A stretch of DNA of 64,000 bases from Pararhizobium sp. YC-54 (GCF_025847205.1 NZ_JAOYTH010000007.1:124001-188000); one strand, 5' to 3'; counted from the first letter of the stretch, positions 8,155 through 17,253 are shown. The notes: a model not told the origin generated them from the sequence alone. A program made the numbers and translations.

Positions 8155-8778
8155 TATCGACGCTCCCCTTCTTGTCAGGCTTGCTGCACATTGCGTCATC
8201 GCCTGTTACAAAACCACGGTACTTCTACAGTTGCCTCGATTGGATAGCTAAGTACGTTCCTTTACTTTTACTTTTATCAAACTTTCGACGTGACTGCGAC
8301 AGTCCCGATACGGTCGGCTCCGACGAACTTGTAGAAAAGCATATCCACCTGTCCGAGGGGCAAAATCTCAACTGCCTATGAACTGGTCCACTGTGGTTGG
8401 GACGATCCGTCGGGGGATGCAGCGGGCCAGATGTGGGGGGGAGAGTAGAAATGCGGATATATCGCACCGCAGACATCCCTCGTGATGTTACAGCCCGGGA
8501 TGTCGGTATCGCAGCTAACTATTCGGCAAAATACTCACAGATTCCGGGGGGCGCTTCAAGACGGGTTGGGATCCGCTGAACCGGCTAATATCAATCCCAG
8601 CAGAAGCGCCCCATCCATGTTCGAGCCTGTATACGGCGCCTCCCCGGAGCGCCGATCGCGGTGTTGCTCCCGATCGGAGCCGTAGTCGGCTCAAACAATC
8701 TTGGAGCCGATCTGACGTTCGGTATGCCTGAAAGGTTGAAGCTGTCAGGCATACCTTCTTCACGGCGGCTAAGCCGCC
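8155..8778. other. intergenic region, probable promoter of the dihydroorotate operon
   Basis: About 620 bases with no convincing gene. Several short open frames exist on both strands, but none has a ribosome site plus plausible composition. An A/T-rich run on the reverse strand (AAAGTAAAAGTAAAG, around 8265-8280) lies upstream of the 49-residue gene and could be part of its promoter. The inverted repeat at 8721-8755 is listed separately. Confidence 0.4.
8721..8755. terminator. inverted repeat after the EhuB-like gene
   Basis: Perfect 11-bp arms GGTATGCCTGA and TCAGGCATACC with a 13-base loop, 24 bases beyond the stop codon of the solute-binding protein gene on the reverse strand. A TTCTT run follows on the forward strand only. 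Position suggests transcription termination for the Ehu-like operon. Confidence 0.5.
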
Positions 8779-9618
8779 CTAGTTTGCCTTACAAAGTTCG
8801 TCGCGGTTAGTTGCCGAAGCCAGTTTGGGATCGAAGCTGTACTTCGCCAGAATTTGATCGAACTGGCCAGACTGTTTCAGTTTGTCGATTTGCTCATCGT
8901 AAGCGTCGCGAAGGGCGGTATCGTCTTTTCTGAATGCCGCCGCAGCACACTGAATCGGCTCGCCTTCTAGATCGGATACAAGTTCGAAGTCGTCTCCGCC
9001 GGCTCGCTCCATCGCTGCGCGAAGCGTTACATCCGGAAAAGCAATCACGTCAACTCGCCCGCTCTTGAGAAGCTCAACGGAATTGAAAATATCGCTCACG
9101 GACATCAAATTGGCTCGGGAAACGCCCTTCGCTAGAGCTTGCTTTTCTTCGGCTCCCCCGCCCACGGTAGATATTTTCGCGTTCTTCGGGGCGAGATCGT
9201 CGTAGCTGTGCAGCCCGAGGGGATTTCCCTTTTTAACGAGGAAGCCTTCGCGGGTACAAAGCAGCGGCTGCGAAAACGCAACCGCCTTGCATCGCTCCGG
9301 ACGAATGAAAAGCCCTGTTGCGACGATGTCAAATCGGCTGGCGATCAAGCCTGGGATAAGTGCTCCCCAGTCAACGGAATTTGCCTTGATATCGCCGACA
9401 CCTAAGCCTTTGAATACCGCGCGAGAAATATCAGGGTCAGCACCAGTCAGGAGGCCGTCCGCGCCAATGATTGCATAGGGCGGTTCGGGAGCGATTCCGA
9501 TTTCTACAACTCCCTTCGCCTTGAGCCGTTCGATCGCATCTTCCGCCTTTGCTGCGGTGAGGGACGTAACCGCAATTGCAACCGAAAGGCAGAAGGATAT
9601 GTTAGTCTTGTTCCCCAT
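8779..9618 (-). CDS. EhuB-like ABC transporter solute-binding protein
   Basis: A 279-residue family-3 periplasmic binding protein with a signal peptide ending near LTAAKAED. The stretch GIAPEPPYAIIGADG, followed by PGLIASRFDIVATGLFIRPERC and VKKGNPLGLHSYDDLA, closely follows the ectoine/hydroxyectoine receptor EhuB layout, including the RF-D-ATGLFI-PERC block and a second cysteine (LLCTREG). It belongs with two permeases and an ATPase immediately upstream. AAGGAA lies 9 bases before the ATG. Ectoine synthesis-type neighbours (EutBCDE) are absent, so the true ligand may be another zwitterion or quaternary ammonium compound. Confidence 0.82.
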   Translation of the reverse strand: MGNKTNISFCLSVAIAVTSLTAAKAEDAIERLKAKGVVEIGIAPEPPYAIIGADGLLTGADPDISRAVFKGLGVGDIKANSVDWGALIPGLIASRFDIVATGLFIRPERCKAVAFSQPLLCTREGFLVKKGNPLGLHSYDDLAPKNAKISTVGGGAEEKQALAKGVSRANLMSVSDIFNSVELLKSGRVDVIAFPDVTLRAAMERAGGDDFELVSDLEGEPIQCAAAAFRKDDTALRDAYDEQIDKLKQSGQFDQILAKYSFDPKLASATNRDELCKAN

Positions 9619-9694
9619 TGCTATGGTTCCTTATGCCACGGTTCTACACCCTGCAAACGTGTGGCATCCGATTGCAGGAAAAGGTTCGCCTAGC

Positions 9695-10354
9695 TCAGGC
9701 AGCTTCCTGGTGTACTCGCCTTTCGATGAAGCGTAGTGCGAGGACGACCGGAATACTGATGAGAAGGTAAAGGATACCTACGACGGTAACAGGTTCGGTG
9801 TACTGGTAGGTCGAGTTGCCGATGTCTCGCGCCGTATTCATAGCCTCTGGGACAGTGATCACCGCAAGGAGAGCGGTCTCCTTAAACATCAACACCACGT
9901 AGTTCCCCAAGGCCGGTACCATCGGCGGAATGGCCTGCGGCAGAATAACGCGCCGCCAAGTCTGGACCGGATGATAGTTCAGGGCCAAAGCAGCTTCCCA
10001 TTGTCCCTTCGGCACGGCCTCGATTCCTGCGCGGTACACTTCAGACATGTAGGCCGAGGAGTGAAGACCGAGCGCCAATATGCCCGCCCAGATTGGCGGA
10101 ATTACAATCCCGACATCGGGAAGGACATAGAAGATGAAGAACAGTTGAACGAGAAGGGGAGTACGGCGAAGAAACTCCGATGCTGATCCACTGCACACCC
10201 TTAGAAGACGGTTTTCGGAGCGGTTTGCCAGAGCAAAGGCCAACCCGAGCGCCAAAGCGAGAACCGATCCCCCAACGGTTGCCTGGATCGTGATAGCGAA
10301 TCCTCGAACAAGGTCAGGTAGGACCTGTAGGGCGAAGTCGAAATCGAAGGTCAT
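9695..10354 (-). CDS. ABC permease, EhuD-like
   Basis: A 219-residue polar amino acid (HisM/GlnP family) permease with five or so membrane helices. The cytoplasmic coupling loop reads AVPKGQWEAALALNYHPVQTWRRVILPQA, the EAA motif of the class. The start ATG overlaps the preceding permease stop by ATGA, and the solute-binding protein gene follows 76 bases later. Together with the other permease it would form the heterodimeric membrane channel of the uptake system. Confidence 0.85.
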   Translation of the reverse strand: MTFDFDFALQVLPDLVRGFAITIQATVGGSVLALALGLAFALANRSENRLLRVCSGSASEFLRRTPLLVQLFFIFYVLPDVGIVIPPIWAGILALGLHSSAYMSEVYRAGIEAVPKGQWEAALALNYHPVQTWRRVILPQAIPPMVPALGNYVVLMFKETALLAVITVPEAMNTARDIGNSTYQYTEPVTVVGILYLLISIPVVLALRFIERRVHQEAA

Positions 10355-11031
10355 GTCGCGGCTGCCTCCTTGTTTGTGGCAAACGTTTCAGCGCCGCGGC
10401 TGAAATGGATTTCCAGCCTCCGGAAGACGGCGATGATCGCAGACGACAGGACGAAGTAGACGACCAGAATCGTAAGGAACGTGGCAAAGCTATTACCGGT
10501 TTGCTGTCGAACGACCATTGCCTCGTAGGTGAGATCAGAGATTGTGACCAGTGAGACGAGTGGGGTGATTTTCAGCAGGTCTACCATGAGATTTGCCATA
10601 GGAGCGATCGCTAACCTCATGGCCTGTGGCACAATCACGTAGCGGTATTTGTGCCACGTCGAATAGTTCAAAGCGACGCACGCCTCCCATTGCCCACGGG
10701 GGACTGCCTTCAACGCGCCGCGAACAACTTCAGACCCATAGCTGCCCACATTGAGACCGATAACCACCACGGCGGCGGCGAACGGAGACAGTGTTACGCC
10801 AAGCAGAGGCAGCACAAAGAAGGCCCAGAAAAGCTGCACGTAACACGACGTTCCACGAAATATCTCAATGTAAATCCCGACAATCGCCCGGAGAGGCCAC
10901 CAGCCAGAATAACGAATTACGCCACATACCGTCGCGACGACAGTCGCGATAACCGCAGCAACCACCGTGATCTGGATGGTCGTCACCAAGCCCTGAAGGA
11001 GCATGGGGAGAAAGGAGTATAATTGGCTCAT
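10351..11031 (-). CDS. ABC permease, EhuC-like
   Basis: A 226-residue polar amino acid transporter permease. The EAA loop is AVPRGQWEACVALNYSTWHKYRYVIVPQA, and the region FRGTSCYVQLFWAFFVLP matches the N-terminal half typical of EhuC/GlnP proteins. A GGGAGG site precedes the ATG by 5 bases, and the ATPase stop lies only 12 bases upstream. The gene is translationally coupled to the second permease. Confidence 0.85.
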   Translation of the reverse strand: MSQLYSFLPMLLQGLVTTIQITVVAAVIATVVATVCGVIRYSGWWPLRAIVGIYIEIFRGTSCYVQLFWAFFVLPLLGVTLSPFAAAVVVIGLNVGSYGSEVVRGALKAVPRGQWEACVALNYSTWHKYRYVIVPQAMRLAIAPMANLMVDLLKITPLVSLVTISDLTYEAMVVRQQTGNSFATFLTILVVYFVLSSAIIAVFRRLEIHFSRGAETFATNKEAAAT

Positions 11032-11043
11032 GGTGACCTCCCA

Positions 11044-11925
11044 CTAAATGCGCTGCCCCGCAGCAATGATCTTGCGCAGAAACGACCGCGTCCGATCCTG
11101 GGTAGGTGCGGAGAATAGTTGATCCGGCTCACCTTCTTCGACAATGCGCCCACCGTCCATGAACAAAACCCGATCCGAAAATTCCTTTGCAAACGTCATT
11201 TCATGGGTGACAAGCAGCATTGTCATGTCGGATGTCCTGCCGATCTCTCGCAGAACGTTCAGGACCTCCTCCACAAGTTCGGGGTCTAGAGCCGACGTGA
11301 TTTCATCGAAAAGCATGATCTCGGGCTTCATTGCCAACGCGCGAGCAATAGCGACGCGTTGCTTCTGCCCTCCCGATAGCTGTGCAGGATAGTGATGCGC
11401 TCGCTCGCGTAGACCCACCATATCGAGGAGCTCAAGCGCTTGGACGTCGGCCTCAACCCGCGGCCGACCCAGTACGATGCGCTGAGGTTGGGAGATGTTC
11501 TCCAATGCAGTCATATGTGGAAAGAGATTGAAGTGCTGGAAGACCATGCCGATTTTCGCGCGCTGACGGCGCAGGTGCTGCTGGGAGGCCTTCACCAGTT
11601 GTCCATTACGCTCTTCGTGCCATAGCGGTTTGCCATCAATCCAGATTGATCCCCCCTGAATCGTTTCGAGAGTCATGAGTATGCGGAGAACAGTTGTTTT
11701 GCCCGATCCGCTTGGCCCAATTAGAGAGAGTTTTTCACCACGCTTTATGCTGAGGCTGAGGTCAGAAAGAACCTGATGATGACCATAGCGCTTCTCTATC
11801 GACCGAAATTCGACTTGTTTGTCAGCGGACTGCGCTAATCTCGTTTCACGATAGGGAAACTCAGCAACTTGAGACGAACCTGTGCCCCCAACTGCCTTGA
11901 TCGAAAGATTTGTCTTTCCGGTCAT
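11044..11925 (-). CDS. ABC transporter ATP-binding protein, EhuA-like
   Basis: A 293-residue ATPase of the polar amino acid (GlnQ/HisP) class. Walker A is LIGPSGSGKTTVL, the signature is LSGGQKQRVAIARAL, Walker B is EIMLFDEITSALD, and the switch histidine is in LLVTHEMTF. An N-terminal extension of about 38 residues precedes the domain; the start might be internal, although no alternative has a better site. It heads the transporter operon ehuA-C-D-B as read on the reverse strand, and is separated from the upstream EutA-like gene by a terminator. Confidence 0.87.
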   Translation of the reverse strand: MTGKTNLSIKAVGGTGSSQVAEFPYRETRLAQSADKQVEFRSIEKRYGHHQVLSDLSLSIKRGEKLSLIGPSGSGKTTVLRILMTLETIQGGSIWIDGKPLWHEERNGQLVKASQQHLRRQRAKIGMVFQHFNLFPHMTALENISQPQRIVLGRPRVEADVQALELLDMVGLRERAHHYPAQLSGGQKQRVAIARALAMKPEIMLFDEITSALDPELVEEVLNVLREIGRTSDMTMLLVTHEMTFAKEFSDRVLFMDGGRIVEEGEPDQLFSAPTQDRTRSFLRKIIAAGQRI

Positions 11926-12270
11926 GTGAACTCCTGTTTGACATAGTGGGGATTGAAGACTCCCGGCAAAAGAAATCCGTCTAGAGGAACGCTTCCGTTC
12001 CCGAGTCGACTGGGAACAAGGGTCGAGACGACCTATAACGCGACCTCTTCAGAGGCGACTTGTCCGCTCCCACTAAGTCGGTGTTTTTGTTCCCTTAATT
12101 TTGCTTACTATGAAGTCTATCACTGGCCATTCGTTTTTACATTCAAATCGATATGTCTAAAAGTTTGAGAAACCCAAAACTAAACCAGCCCGGCCCTGCA
12201 GAAAGCATTTAGGGGCCGGCATTTGCCGACCCCTTCAATGTATTTTCCAGCAACTATGCCTTCGAGCGAC
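11926..12270. other. intergenic region with terminator, promoter of the Ehu-like operon
   Basis: A 345-base spacer between the EutA-like gene and the ATPase gene. It holds the hairpin at 12211-12235 and an A/T-rich part near 12090-12180 where a promoter for the transporter operon is likely. No gene was found. Confidence 0.45.
12211..12235 (-). terminator. terminator after the EutA-like gene
   Basis: On the reverse strand AGGGGTCGGCA pairs with TGCCGGCCCCT around a 3-base loop, with one G-T pair. It lies about 36 bases after the stop codon of the EutA-like gene, so this transcript and the transporter operon are probably separate. Confidence 0.6.
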
Positions 12271-13038
12271 CTACCTATCGAATAGGGTACCGCGGCCCGC
12301 AATCTTGTCGACCAAGCCCGTGCTCCGTAAGCAATCCCAAACCAGCGCCTGGTTACTCGTCACGACAGGTTTGCCGAGCTTCTGTTCCAGAGGGGCAATG
12401 GCATCGCACGTTCTTAGGCCAGTACATGAGATGAACAAGGCATCGCTCCGAGGATCCATGGCTGATATGCCGGCTTCGATGAGACTCTCGGTACTAACCC
12501 CGTTAATCTCGTCCTCTTGAGTTAGGTTGTATGTTGTACACCGGTCAATTTTGAAGCCGTCGCCCTCGAAGTAATCCGGAATGACGTCTGTCACGTGCAA
12601 AGGATAGGGCGTAAGCACGGAAATGCGATGGACACCGGTCGCACGGAATGCTCGACCTGCTGCGTGTATCGGTGTCGATATGTGACTTCGAGGGCGTGCC
12701 GCCTGCAAAATGCGCTTCAGTCGATCAGGGCCAATAACCACAGTCCCCGTCGTGCAAGCAAAGGCAACCGCATCCAAATGCGCCTCCGGTACGAGTACTT
12801 TGCACGCATCGGTAAGATGCTCAGCCATATCCTCTAGCGCCCCGCGTGACAATTTTGACGCCATGGAAATACGCGTTGTAAGGACTTGAACTCCTCGGAG
12901 GGACTCCAAATACACCTTGAAGTCCCCTTCGCAGGCCTGGTCGTTCGCTAAAAGAATGACGCCGATCGAGACGCGTTTATCCGTCTCTGGCCTGTTGGCT
13001 GTTGCAATTTGCCAATCGTAGATTCCGTCACGTTTCAT
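12271..13038 (-). CDS. EutA-like / maleate isomerase-Asp/Glu racemase family protein
   Basis: A 255-residue protein of the Asp/Glu racemase superfamily branch that includes maleate cis-trans isomerase, arylmalonate decarboxylase and ectoine-utilisation protein EutA. The two catalytic-cysteine motifs are visible: DAVAFACTTGTVVIG (first half) and DALFISCTGLRTCDAI (second half). A Tyr/Asn-rich segment around TTYNLTQEDEING is typical. A strong GGGGAGGT site precedes the ATG. In ectoine-degrading rhizobia EutA lies beside ehuABCD, and the same pairing is seen here although the ectoine hydrolases are missing. Isomerase, racemase or decarboxylase chemistry on the imported substrate are all possible. 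Confidence 0.78.
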   Translation of the reverse strand: MKRDGIYDWQIATANRPETDKRVSIGVILLANDQACEGDFKVYLESLRGVQVLTTRISMASKLSRGALEDMAEHLTDACKVLVPEAHLDAVAFACTTGTVVIGPDRLKRILQAARPRSHISTPIHAAGRAFRATGVHRISVLTPYPLHVTDVIPDYFEGDGFKIDRCTTYNLTQEDEINGVSTESLIEAGISAMDPRSDALFISCTGLRTCDAIAPLEQKLGKPVVTSNQALVWDCLRSTGLVDKIAGRGTLFDR

Positions 13039-13083
13039 GTTACCTCCCCTTTCGACTACGTCGCTCTGACTTGGACAGCGCAG

Positions 13084-13413
13084 TTAGGCGATCACCCGCG
13101 CCAGATCCTGTGCGACCAACTTACTCACGTCCTCAAGTATCTGAATTTTCTCGGCTGCATCGGTGTTGGCAGCGCGGCTAAGTGCGCACACGTATCGCTC
13201 GAACAGCTGAAAGTCCTTCTCGCCGTCGGCAGCGGTTAACGGTAAGCCATGATTTGTTTCGTAGATCCGTTGGGCGAGCATGCCGAGAATTAGATATCCA
13301 GCAGCGCCCGGTGCGGAGCTTCGCGCCGCATCGAACGCGCTTTCAGCTGCCTTCTTGTATCCGTCGAGACCGCGGGCATGCTGTTGGATGAGATCGATTA
13401 GATGTAGATACAT
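13084..13413 (-). CDS. 109-residue alpha-helical protein of unknown function
   Basis: A short protein beginning MYLHLIDLIQQHARGLDGY, predicted mostly helical, with no signal peptide or membrane helix and a single Cys. AAGGAAG lies upstream of the ATG. It sits between the oxygenase reductase and the EutA-like gene. I do not recognise the family. Length, helix content and neighbourhood would fit a small accessory or chaperone-like protein of the oxygenase system, but nothing in the sequence shows this. It is 46 bases ahead of the EutA-like gene and probably cotranscribed with it. Confidence 0.6.
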   Translation of the reverse strand: MYLHLIDLIQQHARGLDGYKKAAESAFDAARSSAPGAAGYLILGMLAQRIYETNHGLPLTAADGEKDFQLFERYVCALSRAANTDAAEKIQILEDVSKLVAQDLARVIA

Positions 13414-13437
13414 TTAGCGTCTTCCTTCGAAGCATGT

Positions 13438-13466
13438 GAAAATTAAAACCCTCGCCAAAGGCGAGG
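13438..13466 (-). terminator. rho-independent terminator after the reductase gene
   Basis: On the reverse strand CCTCGCC-TTT-GGCGAGG is a perfect 7-bp stem followed by GTTTTAATTTT. It begins 24 bases after the reductase stop codon. Confidence 0.85.
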
Positions 13467-13489
13467 AGCCATGTGCAGTTCAATAAGAT

Positions 13490-14482
13490 TCAAAGGTCGA
13501 GAACGAGCCGAGACGATTTCGCGCGAGAGCAGCAAATCATTATTCTTGCCCCATTGGCTTTCTCTGCCGCGGTCAAACAGCTGTCCCTGTGATCTGGAAT
13601 GCCCTCCAGGACTGAAGTCTCACAAGTCCCGCATATTCCAGACTGGCAGCCAAACTCGATGTCGAGACCAGCATCGAGCAATGTCTCCAAGATCGTTGAG
13701 TCGGCCGCAATGTTGAAAGCTTGCCCCGAGCGGGCCAAGACGACTTCGAATTGGCCGGCTGTCGCTTCAGGTGCAAGCTTTCCGAAACTTTCGTAGTGAA
13801 CCCTCTCCTGCGGAATCCCGGCAGTAACCTGCTTGAACTCAGCGAGCATGGACGAAGGGCCGCACGCGTAGAAATCGACGGCCCTACCCTCCTGGCCAAT
13901 GATGGCCGATTTGATATCCAAACCCTGGCCATGCTGGCTATGGAAAAGTTGGACCTTTGCGCCTGTCTTTGCTGCCAGGCATTCTATCTCCGTACGATAT
14001 ACGGCGTCGGCCGGTGTTCGGCAGGCGTAACACAGCTCCCAGGAAGAACCAGTCTGGGAGAGTTCCTGTATCATCGACCAAATTGGCGTTATGCCAATGC
14101 CACCGGCTATTAGAACAGAATGCGTCGCAGCTTTGCGCAATGAGAAGGCGTTTCGGGGTTTACTGACAAAAACGCGACGTCCAACGTCGATCCTGTCATG
14201 GACAAACGCCGAGCCACCTCGGCTCGTCGCGTCCTTCTTTACGGCAATGACATAACGGTGGCGCTCGCCTGGCATGTTAGTGAGTGAGTAGCTCCGCTTC
14301 AGTTCGGGGGCGAGAGCGATCTCGATGTGGGACCCGCCGGAGAACGGTTCGAACTCACCTTCGACAGAGGGTGCGAGCTCAACCTCGACAACGTCCGCGG
14401 ACAACCTGCTTTTGCGGGTAACGATCGCCTCGCTACCCGCGATTGGCAAGGGATCGACCTGGCTCTTCAATGTCATCTGCAT
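13490..14482 (-). CDS. Rieske oxygenase reductase (phthalate dioxygenase reductase family)
   Basis: A 330-residue flavin/NAD(P)H reductase with a C-terminal plant-type ferredoxin. RSYSLTNMPGE is the flavin-binding RxYS motif, and IAGGIGITPIWSMI plus YACGPSSMLAEF belong to the nucleotide-binding domain. CQSGICGTCETSV (C-x4-C-x2-C) with a later Cys in MICCSRAK supplies the 2Fe-2S ligands. This domain order is that of VanB, CntB and related one-component reductases that pass electrons to Rieske oxygenases. The Rieske oxygenase gene at 18.3 kb is the obvious partner. Six bases separate it from the dehydrogenase gene upstream. Confidence 0.88.
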   Translation of the reverse strand: MQMTLKSQVDPLPIAGSEAIVTRKSRLSADVVEVELAPSVEGEFEPFSGGSHIEIALAPELKRSYSLTNMPGERHRYVIAVKKDATSRGGSAFVHDRIDVGRRVFVSKPRNAFSLRKAATHSVLIAGGIGITPIWSMIQELSQTGSSWELCYACRTPADAVYRTEIECLAAKTGAKVQLFHSQHGQGLDIKSAIIGQEGRAVDFYACGPSSMLAEFKQVTAGIPQERVHYESFGKLAPEATAGQFEVVLARSGQAFNIAADSTILETLLDAGLDIEFGCQSGICGTCETSVLEGIPDHRDSCLTAAEKANGARIMICCSRAKSSRLVLDL

Positions 14483-14488
14483 GGCGTG

Positions 14489-15652
14489 CTACCTCCCGAC
14501 CTTGCCGTCCCTCGTATCGCGGGCATTCCTGTCGATAGAAACGGTACGTTGCTCGGCAATAGACGTGAGGATGGCATCGCCGACCGCTACGACGTCACTG
14601 CCTTCGTCAATTCCAATTTCGGGATTACGCGGCCGTTGGATCGCCGCAGCAAAGTCAGCATATGCCGCTCCTACCCCATAGGTGAGAGGGTTTGTCGGAT
14701 CCGAAAATGGCACAGGCTCAAAGCTTCCATCGGGAAGGAATCTGGCTTCGTTTTCAGCAATGGCACTTCGCAGATACGATTCTGTCATCTCCTCGAGCGG
14801 CGTTGTTACCCCGTCGACGAAAAGCTCCCCATCCTGCCATGCATGCCAGCATCGACTAAAGGCCATTCCCTGAGTTCCCGTGAAGCGTCGGCGTGTGAAC
14901 TCCACTTTCGTCGTGGAATCCACAAAGGCGACCTGGGAAAGCATTCCTGAAGCGAATTGCATTTGGATCAGCGTGCGATTGTGAACGCCGTCGATCGTTC
15001 GTTCCGTGCCTGTTACGGAGACGATCGGACCGAACCAGAACTGCTGGAGATCAATTTCATGGGCTCCGAGTTCGAACACATGATAGGAGCCTGCTTTTGC
15101 CGGCTCGCGATACCAGCTCGCGCCTTTAACGATACGATCGCCAACCTTGTAGCTCTCATCTGGAGAGGCGACGCGTTGGACGAACATTGATAGGGGTGTA
15201 CCGCACTTACGCTGTCCGACAAGTGATCGGAATGCCCGGTTCGAGGGAATTCGCCGGTAGTTCTCCGCAACAGCAAGGACCCGGTTGGAACGCTCGGCCG
15301 CCTTGCGAAGCATGGATGATGCGGCCGGAGAGATCGCAAGCGGCTTTTCAATTATAGTGTGCTTACCTGCCAGGAGTGCCTCGCATCCGACGATATGGTG
15401 CAACCATGTTGGCAGAACGACTGAGACCGCATCGATCGAGTGGTCGTCCAGTATTCGCTCATAGCTCGATTGGGCAGCTACAGACTGGTGTCCAATTTTT
15501 TCCGAGTGAAAAGCAAGTTCACTCGCCCGCGATTCATCGATGTCGCAGACAGCAACGAGTTCAAAGTCGGTCAGCCCTCGCTTCCGTAACTCCGCTAGCG
15601 CCACCGAATGGCGTAGTCCCATACTACCACAACCTATTATTGCAATGCGCAT
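14489..15652 (-). CDS. Gfo/Idh/MocA-family oxidoreductase
   Basis: A 387-residue NAD(P)-dependent dehydrogenase. The Rossmann motif is IAIIGCGSMGLRHSVAL at the N-terminus, and the family EKPLA motif is present as IIEKPLAISPAAS. The C-terminal sheet domain contains GASWYREPAKAGSYHVFELGAHEIDLQQ. The usual Lys of EKP is the catalytic base. MRIAIIG is taken as the start, with GAAGGA 7 bases upstream. Members oxidise sugars, inositols or related alcohols, and a few act on imino acids. Placement between an amidohydrolase and an oxygenase reductase suggests action on an intermediate of the same pathway, not yet identifiable. Confidence 0.8.
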   Translation of the reverse strand: MRIAIIGCGSMGLRHSVALAELRKRGLTDFELVAVCDIDESRASELAFHSEKIGHQSVAAQSSYERILDDHSIDAVSVVLPTWLHHIVGCEALLAGKHTIIEKPLAISPAASSMLRKAAERSNRVLAVAENYRRIPSNRAFRSLVGQRKCGTPLSMFVQRVASPDESYKVGDRIVKGASWYREPAKAGSYHVFELGAHEIDLQQFWFGPIVSVTGTERTIDGVHNRTLIQMQFASGMLSQVAFVDSTTKVEFTRRRFTGTQGMAFSRCWHAWQDGELFVDGVTTPLEEMTESYLRSAIAENEARFLPDGSFEPVPFSDPTNPLTYGVGAAYADFAAAIQRPRNPEIGIDEGSDVVAVGDAILTSIAEQRTVSIDRNARDTRDGKVGR

Positions 15653-15725
15653 ATTAGTCCTTCTCAATTAAACAAGACTGCTGCCTGGCGTCGCACCTGC
15701 GTCTCCCAAAGACTGGCGAAGCCCG

Positions 15726-17237
15726 TCAGTGGCACGAGCATCTCGGCTGCATTCGAAAGCGGTCAAAGGGCAGAGGGAACTGCTGCGCTTTGTTGAATGC
15801 TCGGAGTAGTTCCGGGACCACTTCGCTGTTGCGTTGCGCAACTCGGTCCCACTCAGGCTGAAGGCGAGCGCGCGCTTCTTCCGCCGCGTCCTTGAGATCT
15901 CGTGATGGGTGGTTGATGAGTTCTCCCCGCCGTACCAAAATCTCGCCAGCGACGATGACGCTATCGATCGCCTGCCCGGTTTCGCCGTAGACGAGCTGAT
16001 TCAATGCGCTATTAAGAGGCCTGTAGTTTGACGCAGCGAGGTCGATAAGAAGGAGGTCGGCTTGGAAACCTTCTTTAAGCCGACCGATCTTGCCTTCAAG
16101 CCCCAATGCCCGAGCACCGCCGATCGTGGCAGCCTTGAATGCTTCACGCGCAGCGCCGGTTTCCCCGGCACCTGATTGCATTGCCCAATAAAGAGCAAAC
16201 ATCTTCATTGACTGGAAGACGCTTTGCGCGTCATTGCCGCTGCAATTATCGCAGCCCAATGCGATGGTTGCTCCGCAGTCAACGTATTCCCTAATCGGGG
16301 CAAATCCATTGAGGAGCTTGAGGTTACTTGCCGGATTGAAAGCGAAGTTCGCCCCCGCAGCCCCGAACCGTTCCAGCTCTTCCGGGCCGATCCATATGCC
16401 GTGGGCGATCGTAAGTCCGGGGCCAAGGAGTCCAAACCTGTCGAGGTAGTCCAAAAAAGACCCGCGGTCATATTTGGTTCGGGCGAGAACCGCCTGGTTC
16501 CGCGCTTCATACATATGGGTAAAAACCTGCATCCCGCTGCCGGATGCCTGGTCAGCCACCCACGACATCAACCTTTCGGAGCACCTCTGTGGCGCTGATG
16601 GGGCCAAGGCCCACGTCAGCCGCTTATCGGAAATGCTCTTTGACGATGTCTCGATAAGCTGTTGGAGTTCACTTACGCCACCCGGAGCAGATGAAAATCG
16701 CGTCCTTAAACCCGCGTCGAGCTCGTCCCAGTAGGCAACCGTATCAATGGGAGCGCGATCCGCGATCTGAAGTCCCAACGAGACGCGCACACCCGAGGCG
16801 CGATAGGCGTCAACAATTGCCTCTAGATGGGCACGATCGGCATTCGCAACTGTCACCATGTCCTGAATAGTGGTGACACCGTTTGACAGGCAATCAGCCG
16901 CGCCAAGAAGTGTCCGCAAATGAATGTCGCTAGACAAACCGTGATCGTAGTTGGTTGGTGAGCTGTAGAGACCCCAGACGTCAAGGGGGAGTTGCTCAAA
17001 ACGGCCGCGGAGCAATACGTCGTGAGAGTGATAGTGGGCGTTCACGAGGCCGGGAACGAGCAGCATTTCCGACGCGTCCAGACGCTGAATATCTGAGCGG
17101 TGCAAAGCCTGTCGCTCAGCACCAGGGCCAACCGCGACTATGCTCCCGTTTTCGATGAGAACATCCGCCAACGGGGGTTGGTCGACGTCACCGTCGAGGT
17201 CGAAAAGGCGTCCGCCGGATATGTACAGAGCAGGCAT
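15726..17237 (-). CDS. amidohydrolase, TrzA/AtzA-like cytosine deaminase superfamily
   Basis: A 503-residue metal-dependent hydrolase. The metal ligands are visible as NAHYHSHD (HxH), FTHMYEA, IAHGIWIGPEE and LGCDNCSGND. The sandwich subdomain surrounds VLIENGSIVAVGPG at the start and ADLLLIDLAASNY near the end. Relatives deaminate or dechlorinate aminated heterocycles (AtzA, TrzA, 8-oxoguanine or S-adenosylhomocysteine deaminases, formiminoglutamate deiminase). Here it is divergent from the LysR gene and heads the minus-strand group. It suggests that the substrate of this region contains a C-N bond in a ring or amidine. Confidence 0.83.
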   Translation of the reverse strand: MPALYISGGRLFDLDGDVDQPPLADVLIENGSIVAVGPGAERQALHRSDIQRLDASEMLLVPGLVNAHYHSHDVLLRGRFEQLPLDVWGLYSSPTNYDHGLSSDIHLRTLLGAADCLSNGVTTIQDMVTVANADRAHLEAIVDAYRASGVRVSLGLQIADRAPIDTVAYWDELDAGLRTRFSSAPGGVSELQQLIETSSKSISDKRLTWALAPSAPQRCSERLMSWVADQASGSGMQVFTHMYEARNQAVLARTKYDRGSFLDYLDRFGLLGPGLTIAHGIWIGPEELERFGAAGANFAFNPASNLKLLNGFAPIREYVDCGATIALGCDNCSGNDAQSVFQSMKMFALYWAMQSGAGETGAAREAFKAATIGGARALGLEGKIGRLKEGFQADLLLIDLAASNYRPLNSALNQLVYGETGQAIDSVIVAGEILVRRGELINHPSRDLKDAAEEARARLQPEWDRVAQRNSEVVPELLRAFNKAQQFPLPFDRFRMQPRCSCH

Positions 17238-17253
17238 CGTATTCTCCGCAGAA

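Noticed and set aside
8225..8579. Short frames in the 8.2-8.6 kb spacer as genes
   Set aside because: Weak composition, no ribosome sites, overlapping frames on both strands.
8779..13038. Calling this a complete ectoine-utilisation locus
   Set aside because: Only Ehu-like transport and a EutA-like protein are present; the ectoine hydrolase and deacetylase genes are missing and other enzymes surround it.
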